Assembly: GCF_006483445.1 (NCBI RefSeq)
Contig: NZ_PPPT01000195.1
Coordinates: 1 to 53,933 of the forward strand
From: Bradyrhizobium guangdongense
Lineage (GTDB): Bacteria; Pseudomonadota; Alphaproteobacteria; Rhizobiales; Xanthobacteraceae
Direction: 5' to 3'
Length of the DNA: 53,933 bases
Shown here piece after piece: positions 17,819 through 25,829 of this stretch. The translations under genes and the position numbers were made by a program. The notes under the pieces were generated by a model. It was not told the origin of the DNA. It was given only the letters and a program-made list of their open reading frames with translations, and made no database searches. Position 1 is the first letter of the stretch, and the number at the start of each line of letters is the position of its first letter.

Positions 17819-19101
17819 TCATTCTCGGCGCCACCTTCTTCGGCTTCCTCATCCTCGGCGTACCGGTCGCGTTTGCGATCGGCCTCTCGGCGATCTGCAC
17901 CATCCTTTATGAAGGCCTGCCCGTTGCCGTCATCTTCCAGCAGATGATGTCGGGCATGAACATCTTCTCGTTCCTGGCCATTCCGTTCTTCGTCTTCAGC
18001 GGCGAGCTGATGCTGCATGGCGGCGTTGCCGACAAGATCGTGCAGCTCGCCAAGAACCTCGTCGGACACATCCGCGGCGGCCTCGGCATGGCGAACGTGG
18101 TCGCCTGCACGTTGTTCGGCGGCGTCTCCGGCTCCCCCGTGGCCGACGTGTCGGCGATGGGCGCGGTGATGATCCCGATGATGAAGAAGGAGGGTTTTGA
18201 CACCGACTACGCCGTCAACGTCACCACCCATGCCTCGCTGGTCGGCGCGCTGATGCCGACCAGTCACAACATGATCATCTATGCGCTCGCCGCCGGCGGC
18301 AAGGTCTCGATCGGCGCGCTGATCGCCGCCGGCATCTTGCCCGCGCTGGTACTGATGGCCTGCATGCTGGTTGCCGCTTATGCCGTGGCGGTGAAGCGCG
18401 GCTATCCAGCCGGCAAATTCCCGGGCTGGGCCGAAGTCATTCGCTCCTTCGCGGCCGCGCTGCCCGGCCTTCTGATCGTCGGCATCATCCTCGCCGGCAT
18501 CCTGTCCGGCGTCTTCACCGCAACCGAATCGGCGGCCATCGCGGTCACCTACACGATCCTGCTGACCTTCTTCATCTACCGCACCATGACCTGGAAGCAC
18601 TTCCTGAAGGCCGCGGCCAAGGCAGTGAAGACGACGGGCGTGGTGCTGCTGCTGATCGGCGTCTCCACCATGTTCCAGTATCTGATGGGACTCTACGAGG
18701 TGGCCGACCTCGCCGGCGCGATGATGAACAAGCTGTCCTCGGAACCCTGGATGATCTTCCTGCTCATCAACATCATCCTGTTCCTGCTCGGCACCTTCAT
18801 GGACATGGCCGCGACGATCCTGATCTGCACCCCGATCTTCCTGCCGATCGCGATGAAGGCGGGCATGGATCCGGTGCAGTTCGGCATGCTGATGCTGATC
18901 AACTGTGCGCTCGGCCTGAACACTCCGCCGGTCGGCACGACGCAATTCGTGGGCTGCGCCATCGGCGGCATCTCGGTGGGCGCCGTCATGCGCACCATCC
19001 TGCCGTTCTACGCCGCGCTGATCGCGGCACTGATGTTCGTGACCTACGTCCCCGCCTTCTCGCTGTGGCTGCCGCGCCTGCTGATGGGGTACAAGGGATA
19101 A
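17809..19101 (+). CDS. TRAP transporter large membrane subunit (DctM type)
   Basis: 430 residues with about twelve membrane helices, the channel-forming part of the TRAP transporter. Typical segments include IPFFVFSGELML, GGVSGSPVADVSAMG and LNTPPVG near the C-terminus. The gene starts inside the end of the dctQ-type gene (ten-base overlap). It ends 23 bases before a strong bidirectional terminator, so udh-P-Q-M forms a complete transcription unit. Confidence 0.94.
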   Translation: MELIILGATFFGFLILGVPVAFAIGLSAICTILYEGLPVAVIFQQMMSGMNIFSFLAIPFFVFSGELMLHGGVADKIVQLAKNLVGHIRGGLGMANVVACTLFGGVSGSPVADVSAMGAVMIPMMKKEGFDTDYAVNVTTHASLVGALMPTSHNMIIYALAAGGKVSIGALIAAGILPALVLMACMLVAAYAVAVKRGYPAGKFPGWAEVIRSFAAALPGLLIVGIILAGILSGVFTATESAAIAVTYTILLTFFIYRTMTWKHFLKAAAKAVKTTGVVLLLIGVSTMFQYLMGLYEVADLAGAMMNKLSSEPWMIFLLINIILFLLGTFMDMAATILICTPIFLPIAMKAGMDPVQFGMLMLINCALGLNTPPVGTTQFVGCAIGGISVGAVMRTILPFYAALIAALMFVTYVPAFSLWLPRLLMGYKG

Positions 19102-19124
19102 GGTCGGCCCATGGCATCAAACAG

Positions 19125-19170
19125 AAAGGGCGGGCACGGCGCTGACGCGCGTGTGCCCGCCCTTTTTGTT
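19125..19170. terminator. Bidirectional intrinsic terminator between the TRAP operon and a chemoreceptor gene
   Basis: AAAGGGCGGGCAC at 19125-19137 pairs perfectly with GTGCCCGCCCTTT at 19153-19165, followed by TTGTTT on the plus strand; on the minus strand the A-rich left side gives TTTCTGTTT. It serves both convergent transcripts. Confidence 0.88.
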
Positions 19171-19185
19171 TCGTCCTGCGCTGGC

Positions 19186-20871
19186 TTAGGCCGCGCGCAC
19201 CTTGGCAAGGAAGCCGTCCACGGCGCTGCGCAGCGCGCCGGACTGGTTGTCCAGTTCGCGGGCGTTGGAGAGCACGTCGGACGCCGCCGCGCCGGTCGCT
19301 TCCGCGGCCGAGGTGACGCTGCCGATATGGGTGTTGATCTCGCTCGAGCCGGCCGCAACCGACTGGATGTTGCGGGCGATCTCGCGCGTCGCCTCGCCCT
19401 GCTGCTCGATCGAGGTGGAGATGCCGGCGGTGATCTCGCTCATCTCCGCAATCGTCTGCGTGATGCCGGCAATCGCCGCGACCGCATCGCTGGTCGAGGT
19501 CTGCATCGCCGCCACCTGGGCGGAGATTTCCTCGGTGGCCTTGGCGGTCTGGTTGGCCAGCGCCTTGACCTCGGATGCGACCACCGCAAAGCCGCGGCCG
19601 GATTCGCCGGCGCGCGCCGCCTCGATGGTGGCGTTGAGCGCGAGCAGATTGGTCTGCGCCGCGATCGAGTGGATCAGCTTGACGACCTCGCCGATCTTCT
19701 CGGCGCCGGACGACAGCACCTGCACGGTGGCATTGGTGCGCTCGGCGTCGTTGACGGCCTTGCTGGCGACTTCGGTCGAACGCGTGACCTGACGCGAGAT
19801 CTCGGTGACCGAGCTCGACAGCTCTTCGGCGGCGGCCGCAACCGTGCCGACATTGCCAGAGGCGCGCTGCGAGGCGGCGCCGACGGTTGCCGCACGGGCG
19901 CTGGCGTCGCTGGCGGTCGCGGTCATCGATTGCGCCGTGGTCTGCATGCCGGCGGCAGCCGAGGAGACCGAGCGCACGATGCCGTTGACGCTGCGTTCGA
20001 AGTCGTTGGCGATGTTCTCCATCGCGCTTCGGCGTTCGGCTGCGACACGCTCCTTGGCGTCCGCCTCGGTCTTTTCGAGGTCGCGGATGCGCACCGCGTT
20101 GTCCTTGAAGATCTGCACCGTCGAGGCCATCGCGCCGACCTCGTCGCCGCGGCCAACGCCGGGGATGTCGCCTTCGAGCTTGCCGTCGGCGAGCTCTTTC
20201 ATGCGGGTGCCGAGCATATCCAGCGGACGGCTGATGCTGCGGCCGAGCAGCCAGGCCACGCTGCCGGCGATGATGACGATACCGAGTATGGACAGGCCGA
20301 GCAGCCAGGCCACCGGCGCCATCTTGTCGTCGATGTCGTCGAGATAGGCGCCCGTGCCCAGGTACATGTCGAAGCCAGGGACGGCGACGGCCCAACCGAG
20401 CTTGCGGATCGGCTTCTCCTGGCCGGGCTTCACATATTCATAATAGAGCAGGATCGAGCCATTGGCCTTGACGCCGTCCATGAGCTCCTTGGACAGCTTG
20501 CGGCCGTTGGTTTCGACCTCCATACGGTTCGTACCGATCGCCTTCGGGTCGGGCGCGAGCTGGGTGATGCCGTCATAGGTGGTGCCGAACAGGTAGCCCG
20601 AACCCTTGTCGTAGGTCATCGAATTGCCGTAGCGGCGAAGGTCGGCCATCGCGGCATCCTTCGTCATCTCGCCGGCATCGATTCGCTTCTTGAGCGCGGC
20701 TGCATAATTGCGCGCCATTTCCACGATCGCCTTGGCCTGATCGATGCGCGCCTCGACCATCTCGCGCTTCATCAGATAGCCGGCGAGCACCCCGGAGATG
20801 CACAAGCCAAACAGGGTAACGCCAACAAGGATGCCAAGCTTGGGGGCGATCTTCATATTGCTCAACTTCAC
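19186..20871 (-). CDS. Methyl-accepting chemotaxis protein with single Cache sensor domain
   Basis: 561 residues: a membrane helix at about 8-30, a periplasmic single-Cache domain (about 35-185, with the YGNSMTYDKGSGYLF and GWAVAVPGFDMYLGTGAY stretches split across it), a second helix near 192-213, HAMP, and a cytoplasmic signalling domain with the hairpin tip region IAAQTNLLALNATIEAARAGE. It senses a small organic acid or similar ligand and controls the CheA kinase. The start is a GTG at 20871 with GGAG eight bases upstream; an ATG at 20856 is the alternative. No CheR-tethering pentapeptide is present; the C-terminus ends KVRAA. Confidence 0.9.
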   Translation of the reverse strand: MKLSNMKIAPKLGILVGVTLFGLCISGVLAGYLMKREMVEARIDQAKAIVEMARNYAAALKKRIDAGEMTKDAAMADLRRYGNSMTYDKGSGYLFGTTYDGITQLAPDPKAIGTNRMEVETNGRKLSKELMDGVKANGSILLYYEYVKPGQEKPIRKLGWAVAVPGFDMYLGTGAYLDDIDDKMAPVAWLLGLSILGIVIIAGSVAWLLGRSISRPLDMLGTRMKELADGKLEGDIPGVGRGDEVGAMASTVQIFKDNAVRIRDLEKTEADAKERVAAERRSAMENIANDFERSVNGIVRSVSSAAAGMQTTAQSMTATASDASARAATVGAASQRASGNVGTVAAAAEELSSSVTEISRQVTRSTEVASKAVNDAERTNATVQVLSSGAEKIGEVVKLIHSIAAQTNLLALNATIEAARAGESGRGFAVVASEVKALANQTAKATEEISAQVAAMQTSTSDAVAAIAGITQTIAEMSEITAGISTSIEQQGEATREIARNIQSVAAGSSEINTHIGSVTSAAEATGAAASDVLSNARELDNQSGALRSAVDGFLAKVRAA

Positions 20872-21116
20872 GGGGATTGCTCCGGGGATGAGGGACAGAC
20901 GCACATCGGATCGATACAATTTGAATCAACTTCTAGGGTGAGACCCCTTAGCGCTTTGTTACGGGAACTCCGTAGAAGCCCTGACATCCGCGAAAGTCCG
21001 GTATTCCGGCAACCGACGATTGTACGAACTCCGGCCGCTTTCGCGTAAAAGACGAACAGGCCCGCTGCAAAGGCGGGTCAAGAACAAGAACCGAACAGCA
21101 AAATCGGGAGCAGGAA

Positions 21117-22160
21117 ATGCCGAAATACAGGGTGCTGACACCGAAGGGCGCGAGCTTTACGGTCGCCGGCAGCGACTATTCCTATGAGCGGGAGGCGCTC
21201 GACCCCATCGATGCCGAGATCATCGAGGCGCCGGCCAACGAGGCCGAGTTCATCGCGGCGGCCAAGACGGCGGACGCGATCTACGCCAAGGGCATGCCGA
21301 TCTCGAAGACGGTCATCGACGCGCTGGAGAACTGCAAGGTCATCACGCTCGGCTCGGTCGGCGTCGACAGCGTCGACGTGAAGGCAGCCACCGCCCGCGG
21401 CATTCCCGTCACCAACATTCCCGACACCTTCATCGAGGAGGTCGCCGACCACGCCATGATGCTGCTGCTCGCGGGCTTCCGCCGCCTGGTCGAGCAGGAC
21501 CAGATGGTCCGGCAGGGACGCTGGGCCGAGGGCCGGCCCGCGCTTTTGAAAATCCCCCGCCTGATGGGGCAGACGCTCGGCTTCATCTCGTTCGGCCGGG
21601 TCGCACGTGCAGTTGCGAAGCGCGCCGCCCCCTTCGGCCTCAGGATGATGGCCTATGACCCCTTCATCCAGGAAACGCTGCTGTACGACCACGGCGTCAT
21701 CCCGGCGACCCTGAACGAGGTGTTGTCGCAGTCGGATTTCGTCTCCATGCACGCCCCGGCCCGGCCCGAAGTGCACCACATGCTGACCGAGAAGCACTTC
21801 CGGCAGATGAAAAAAAGCTCGGTCTTCATCAATACCGGCCGCGGCGCCACCGTGGACGAGGAGAGCCTGATCAAGGCGCTCCAGGAGGGCTGGATCGCGC
21901 ATGCGGCGCTGGACGTGCTGGAGAAGGAGCCGCCGTCGCACAACAATCCCATCCTCAGGATGGAGAACGTAACCCTGACCGCCCATGTGGCCTCGGCCTC
22001 GGCACGGTTCGACGAAGCGCGCAAGCGCCGCGTGGGCTACGAATTGTCACTGGTGCTGCAGGGGATGTGGCCGGTAAGCTGTGTCAATCCGTCGGTGCTG
22101 CAAAACACCGCGCTCCGCCGCTGGCAACCCGTCAGCATGGATCGCGGCCCGAACAGCTAA
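21117..22160 (+). CDS. D-isomer-specific 2-hydroxyacid dehydrogenase
   Basis: 347 residues. The catalytic triad is present: Arg242 in TGRGA, Glu269 in DVLEKEP and His290 in TAHVAS. The family reduces 2-keto acids or oxidises D-2-hydroxy acids with NAD(P). The nucleotide-binding loop reads GFISFGRVA where GIIGLGRIG is usual, so the first and last glycines of the Rossmann motif are Ser and Ala. The C-terminal-binding-protein-like subgroup fits best. GGGAGCAGGAA precedes the ATG. It lies 117 bases before a sugar ABC importer on the same strand and may act on its substrate or a product; that is inference. Confidence 0.87.
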   Translation: MPKYRVLTPKGASFTVAGSDYSYEREALDPIDAEIIEAPANEAEFIAAAKTADAIYAKGMPISKTVIDALENCKVITLGSVGVDSVDVKAATARGIPVTNIPDTFIEEVADHAMMLLLAGFRRLVEQDQMVRQGRWAEGRPALLKIPRLMGQTLGFISFGRVARAVAKRAAPFGLRMMAYDPFIQETLLYDHGVIPATLNEVLSQSDFVSMHAPARPEVHHMLTEKHFRQMKKSSVFINTGRGATVDEESLIKALQEGWIAHAALDVLEKEPPSHNNPILRMENVTLTAHVASASARFDEARKRRVGYELSLVLQGMWPVSCVNPSVLQNTALRRWQPVSMDRGPNS

Positions 22161-22277
22161 CCGGCAGAGTTGGCTTCGAAGGAAACGGAGATCCGTTGAA
22201 CTAGACTTGTCCGAACCGAAGAGACCCTTCACCGGCGATCAACGCCGGGACGGCGAAAAAATCATAGGGAGGAACTG

Positions 22278-23627
22278 ATGAGGAACGACTTCACCCGTCG
22301 CGATGCCTTGGCACTGGGCGTGTCCGCCGCGGCACTTGCCGTCACCGGCGCGCCGGCGCAGGCACAATCCGCAATCAAGGCCGCCGACGTTCCGGCGCCC
22401 AAATGGGCGATCGAGAAGGGCGCATCGCTGAAGATGCTGCGCCCGGTCCGCTTCGTGCAGGCCGATGAGGACGTGTTCCGCGCCAACGCGGCAAAATTCA
22501 CCAAGGAGACTGGCGTCGAGGTCAAGGTCGACTTCGTCGGCTGGGAGGACATCAACCAGCAGACCGCGGTCACCTCGAACTCCGGCGCCGGCCCCGACAT
22601 CATCATGGGCTTCTCCGACGCGCCGCACATCTATGTCGACAAGCTGATCGATCTCAGCGACCTCGCCGACTATCTCGGCAAGCGCTACGGCGGCTGGCAA
22701 AACCTCGCAAAAGCCTACGGCAAGAAGGCCAAGAGCGACACCTGGATCGGATTGCCGTTCGGGGCGACTGCCGGTCCCCTGATCTACCGCAAGTCGGTCA
22801 TCAAATCGGTCGGCTTCGACAAGGTGCCGGACGACGCGGCCGGTTTCCTCGACCTCTGCAAGAAGCTGCAAAAGGCCGGCAAGCCCGCCGGCTTTGCGCT
22901 GGGCAACGCCGTCGGCGACGGCAACGGCTTTGCGGAATGGATGTTGTGGGCGCACAACGGCACGCTGCTGGACGAGGAAGGCAATGTCTCCATCAACAGC
23001 AAGGAGACGATCGCGGCGTTGAACTTCGTGAAGGAGCTCTATCCGACCTTCATCGCGGGAACGCCGTCCTGGAACGACGTCAGCAACAACCGCGCCTATT
23101 CCTCGCAGGAAATCGCACTGACCGCGAACGGCGTCTCGCTGTATTTCTCGCTGAAGAACGATCCGGCGACCGCCGCGATCGCCGAAGACAGCGAACATCA
23201 GCTCTTGCCGAAATTCTTTGCGCCGATCTCGCCGATGTCGGGCCTGACGCTGAACGCGATGGTGTTCAAGCACAGCCCGTATCCCAACGCCGCAAAGGCC
23301 TTCCTCCAGTTCATGATGGAGAAGGACCAGTACGAGCCCTGGCTCAACGCCAATAGCGGCTACTGGGCGCAGCCGCTCCCGGCCTATGCCGACTCGGCGG
23401 TGTGGAAGGGCGATCCCAAGGTTGCGATCTTCAAGGACACCATGAACAGCACGTATTACACCGGCTACAAGGGCCCGATTTCGGCGGCCAGCGGTGCGGT
23501 ACGCGCGGACTATGTGCTGGTGCAGATGTTCGCCTCGGTCGCAACCGGCGCGGCGACGCCCGAAACCGCAGCCGCCGAGGCTGAGCAGCGTGCAAAGCGG
23601 TACTTCCGACGGCAGGCGTCGAAGTAA
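22278..23627 (+). CDS. Sugar ABC transporter substrate-binding protein (family 1)
   Basis: 449 residues. The N-terminus holds FTRRDAL followed by a hydrophobic run and AQA, a twin-arginine signal peptide, so it is probably exported folded. The mature part has the family 1 extracellular binding-protein pattern, with GPDIIMGFSDAP, a TWIGLPFG segment and a C-terminal clamp region, and would bind a sugar, polyol or oligosaccharide. AGGGAGGA precedes the ATG. Two permease genes follow after a palindromic repeat; no ATP-binding subunit is in the cluster. Confidence 0.92.
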   Translation: MRNDFTRRDALALGVSAAALAVTGAPAQAQSAIKAADVPAPKWAIEKGASLKMLRPVRFVQADEDVFRANAAKFTKETGVEVKVDFVGWEDINQQTAVTSNSGAGPDIIMGFSDAPHIYVDKLIDLSDLADYLGKRYGGWQNLAKAYGKKAKSDTWIGLPFGATAGPLIYRKSVIKSVGFDKVPDDAAGFLDLCKKLQKAGKPAGFALGNAVGDGNGFAEWMLWAHNGTLLDEEGNVSINSKETIAALNFVKELYPTFIAGTPSWNDVSNNRAYSSQEIALTANGVSLYFSLKNDPATAAIAEDSEHQLLPKFFAPISPMSGLTLNAMVFKHSPYPNAAKAFLQFMMEKDQYEPWLNANSGYWAQPLPAYADSAVWKGDPKVAIFKDTMNSTYYTGYKGPISAASGAVRADYVLVQMFASVATGAATPETAAAEAEQRAKRYFRRQASK

Positions 23628-23646
23628 CGCCTGAACCACAAAGCCA

Positions 23647-23765
23647 CCGTCATTGCGAGGAGCCCGTGACAAAATTGCGAAGCAATTTTGCACTGATGCG
23701 ACGAAGCAATCCAGACTACCCCCGCGGAAAGACTCTGGATTGCTTCGCTTTGCTCGCAATGACGG
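23647..23765. repeat. Compound palindromic repeat between binding-protein and permease genes
   Basis: The element is bounded by a perfect inverted repeat, CCGTCATTGCGAG at 23647-23659 and CTCGCAATGACGG at 23753-23765. Inside are two further perfect hairpins: AAAATTGC/GCAATTTT at 23671-23678 and 23682-23689, and CGAAGCAATCCAGA/TCTGGATTGCTTCG at 23702-23715 and 23734-23747. Wording such as GTCATTGCGAG and GAAGCAATCC is that of a dispersed repeat I recall from Bradyrhizobium and related genomes. It occupies most of the 171-base gap inside an ABC transporter operon. Confidence 0.85.
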
Positions 23766-23798
23766 CGTGTTAATAACTGATAACAGGACAACGCCCTA

Positions 23799-24755
23799 AT
23801 GTCCGTGACCACACTCTCCTCTCCCGCCCTGGCGGTCCGCCAACCCGGCTGGATCGTGCGGCTTTTCGACTACAAGCCGTTCCTGATCGTAATGTGCCTT
23901 GCGCCCGCAATCGGCCTGTTGGCGGTGTTCCTGACCTATCCGCTCGGCCTCGGCGTCTGGCTCGCCTTCACCGACACAACAATTGGGCGGCGCGGCACCT
24001 ACATCGGCCTGGAGAATTTCCAGTATCTGCTCACCGATCCCTTGTGGTGGAATGCCGTTTTCTACAGCGTGGTCTATACGGGCATTGCAACCTTCGGGAA
24101 ATTTGCGCTCGGCTTCTGGCTGGCGCTGCTGCTCAACAACCATTTTCCGCTCAAGAGCCTGCTGCGCGCTATCGTGCTGTTGCCCTGGATCGTTCCGACC
24201 GTGCTCTCGGCGCTGGCGTTCTGGTGGATCTACGATCCGCAGTTCTCGATCATCTCCTATCTGCTGGTCGACGTGCTGCACTGGCGCAGTAGCAATATCG
24301 ATTTCCTCGGCACGCCCTGGCCGGCCCGGTTCTCGCTGATCGCCGCCAACATCTGGCGCGGCATCCCCTTCGTCGCGATCTCGCTGCTCGCAGGGCTCCA
24401 GACCATATCGCCCTCGCTCTACGAGGCCGCGATGCTCGACGGCGCCAGCGCCTGGCAGCGCTTCCGCTACATCACCTTCCCGATGATGATGCCGATCCTC
24501 GCCATCGTCATGACCTTCTCGATCATCTTCACCTTCACCGACTTCCAGCTCGTCTACGCCATCACGCGCGGCGGCCCGGTGAACTCGACGCACCTGCTTG
24601 CGACGCTGGCGTTCCAGCGCGGCATCGCCGGCGGCGAGCTCGGCGAAGGCGCCGCGATCGCGGTCTCGATGATTCCGTTCCTCGTGTTCGCGACGTTGTT
24701 TTCCTACTTCGGCCTCGCGCGCCGCAAATGGCAGCAGGGAGAAGCCAATGACTGA
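23799..24755 (+). CDS. Sugar ABC transporter permease (CUT1, MalF-like)
   Basis: 318 residues with about six membrane helices and the permease EAA loop, EAAMLDGASAWQRFRYITFP, that contacts the ATPase. It is the first of two membrane subunits of the importer whose binding protein is at 22278. The ATG at 23799 has only a weak ribosome binding site (AGGACA further upstream), and it lies beyond the palindromic repeat. The end overlaps the next permease by eight bases (ATGACTGA), so the two are translationally coupled. Confidence 0.93.
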   Translation: MSVTTLSSPALAVRQPGWIVRLFDYKPFLIVMCLAPAIGLLAVFLTYPLGLGVWLAFTDTTIGRRGTYIGLENFQYLLTDPLWWNAVFYSVVYTGIATFGKFALGFWLALLLNNHFPLKSLLRAIVLLPWIVPTVLSALAFWWIYDPQFSIISYLLVDVLHWRSSNIDFLGTPWPARFSLIAANIWRGIPFVAISLLAGLQTISPSLYEAAMLDGASAWQRFRYITFPMMMPILAIVMTFSIIFTFTDFQLVYAITRGGPVNSTHLLATLAFQRGIAGGELGEGAAIAVSMIPFLVFATLFSYFGLARRKWQQGEAND

Positions 24756-25650
24756 CGTCGCCGCCTCACCGGGCAACACCAACGTCGCCAGCGCCACGCC
24801 CGACACGATGGCGTGGGATTCCCGCGCGCGACGGGTGATGATGATCTATTTGCCGCTGTCCTGCTTCGTGCTGATCCTGTTGTTCCCGTTCTATTGGATG
24901 GCGATCACGTCGTTCAAGCCGAACGCCGAGCTTCTGAACTACAAGGAGCACAACCCGTTCTGGATCACCTCGCCGACGCTGGCACATATCAAGCACCTGC
25001 TGTTCAACACGGCCTATCCGACCTGGCTGAAGACCACGATGTTCGTGGCCGTCGGCTCGACCACGCTGTCGTTGTTCGCGAGCACGCTCGCGGCCTACGC
25101 GATCGAACGCCTGCGCTTCCGCGGCAGCCCCTATGTCGGGCTCGGCATCTACCTTGCTTATCTGGTGCCGCCGTCGATCCTGTTCATTCCGCTGGCGACC
25201 GTGATCGTGCAGTTCGGCCTGTTCGACTCGCCGATGGCCCTGATCCTGGTTTATCCGACCTTCCTGGTGCCGTTCTGCACCTGGCTGCTGATCGGCTATT
25301 TCAAGTCGATCCCCTATGAGCTCGAGGAATGCGCGCTGGTCGACGGCGCGACGCGGCTGCAGATCCTGCGGCGGATCACGCTGCCGCTCGCGGTGCCCGG
25401 CCTGATCTCGGCCGGCATCTTCTCTTTCACGCTGTCCTGGAACGAGTTCATCTACGCGCTCGCCTTCATCCAGAGCGGCGCCAACAAGACGGTGCCGGTT
25501 GCGATCCTGACCGAGCTCGTCACCGGCGACGTCTATCAATGGGGTGCGCTGATGGCGGGCTCGCTGCTGGGATCGCTGCCCGTCGCGCTGTTCTACTCGC
25601 TGTTTGTGGACTACTACGTGTCCTCGCTGACCGGCGCGGTCAAGGAATAG
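24748..25650 (+). CDS. Sugar ABC transporter permease (CUT1, MalG-like)
   Basis: 300 residues with six membrane helices and the EAA loop (EECALVDGATRLQILRRI, then TLPLAVPG), the partner of the preceding permease. WNEFIYALAFI near the C-terminus is typical of MalG-type subunits. No ATPase gene follows; CUT1 importers often use a shared MsiK/UgpC-type ATPase encoded elsewhere, and that is assumed here. The gene is convergent with the MuiA-like gene, with a palindromic repeat between the stops. Confidence 0.93.
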   Translation: MTDVAASPGNTNVASATPDTMAWDSRARRVMMIYLPLSCFVLILLFPFYWMAITSFKPNAELLNYKEHNPFWITSPTLAHIKHLLFNTAYPTWLKTTMFVAVGSTTLSLFASTLAAYAIERLRFRGSPYVGLGIYLAYLVPPSILFIPLATVIVQFGLFDSPMALILVYPTFLVPFCTWLLIGYFKSIPYELEECALVDGATRLQILRRITLPLAVPGLISAGIFSFTLSWNEFIYALAFIQSGANKTVPVAILTELVTGDVYQWGALMAGSLLGSLPVALFYSLFVDYYVSSLTGAVKE

Positions 25651-25664
25651 ACTCTTTCTCTCGT

Positions 25665-25822
25665 CCCCTCTCCCCGTTCTTACGGGGAGAGGGCGGCGTG
25701 AGGGGCTCTATCGGCGCATACGGAGAGACGGACTCGCGGAGGCTCCCCTCACCCGACGCGCTCCGGACGATGCTTCGCATCGCTCGGCGCGCGTCGGCCT
25801 CTCCCCGCACGCGGGGAGAGGC
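25665..25822. repeat. Compound palindromic repeat between convergent genes
   Basis: CCCTCTCCCCG at 25666-25676 pairs with CGGGGAGAGGG at 25683-25693, and GCCTCTCCCCGC at 25797-25808 pairs with GCGGGGAGAGGC at 25811-25822. Between them are GTGAGGGG/CCCCTCAC and the small hairpin CGATGC-TTC-GCATCG at 25768-25782. The two outer stem-loops are related in sequence to each other. The element fills the gap between the convergent ABC permease and MuiA-like genes and could stop transcription from both sides, though no T-runs are present. Confidence 0.82.
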
Positions 25823-25829
25823 GAAGCAA

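Noticed and set aside
19111..21048. A 645-codon open frame on the plus strand
   Set aside because: It is the reverse-strand shadow of the chemoreceptor gene, whose domains are unmistakable.
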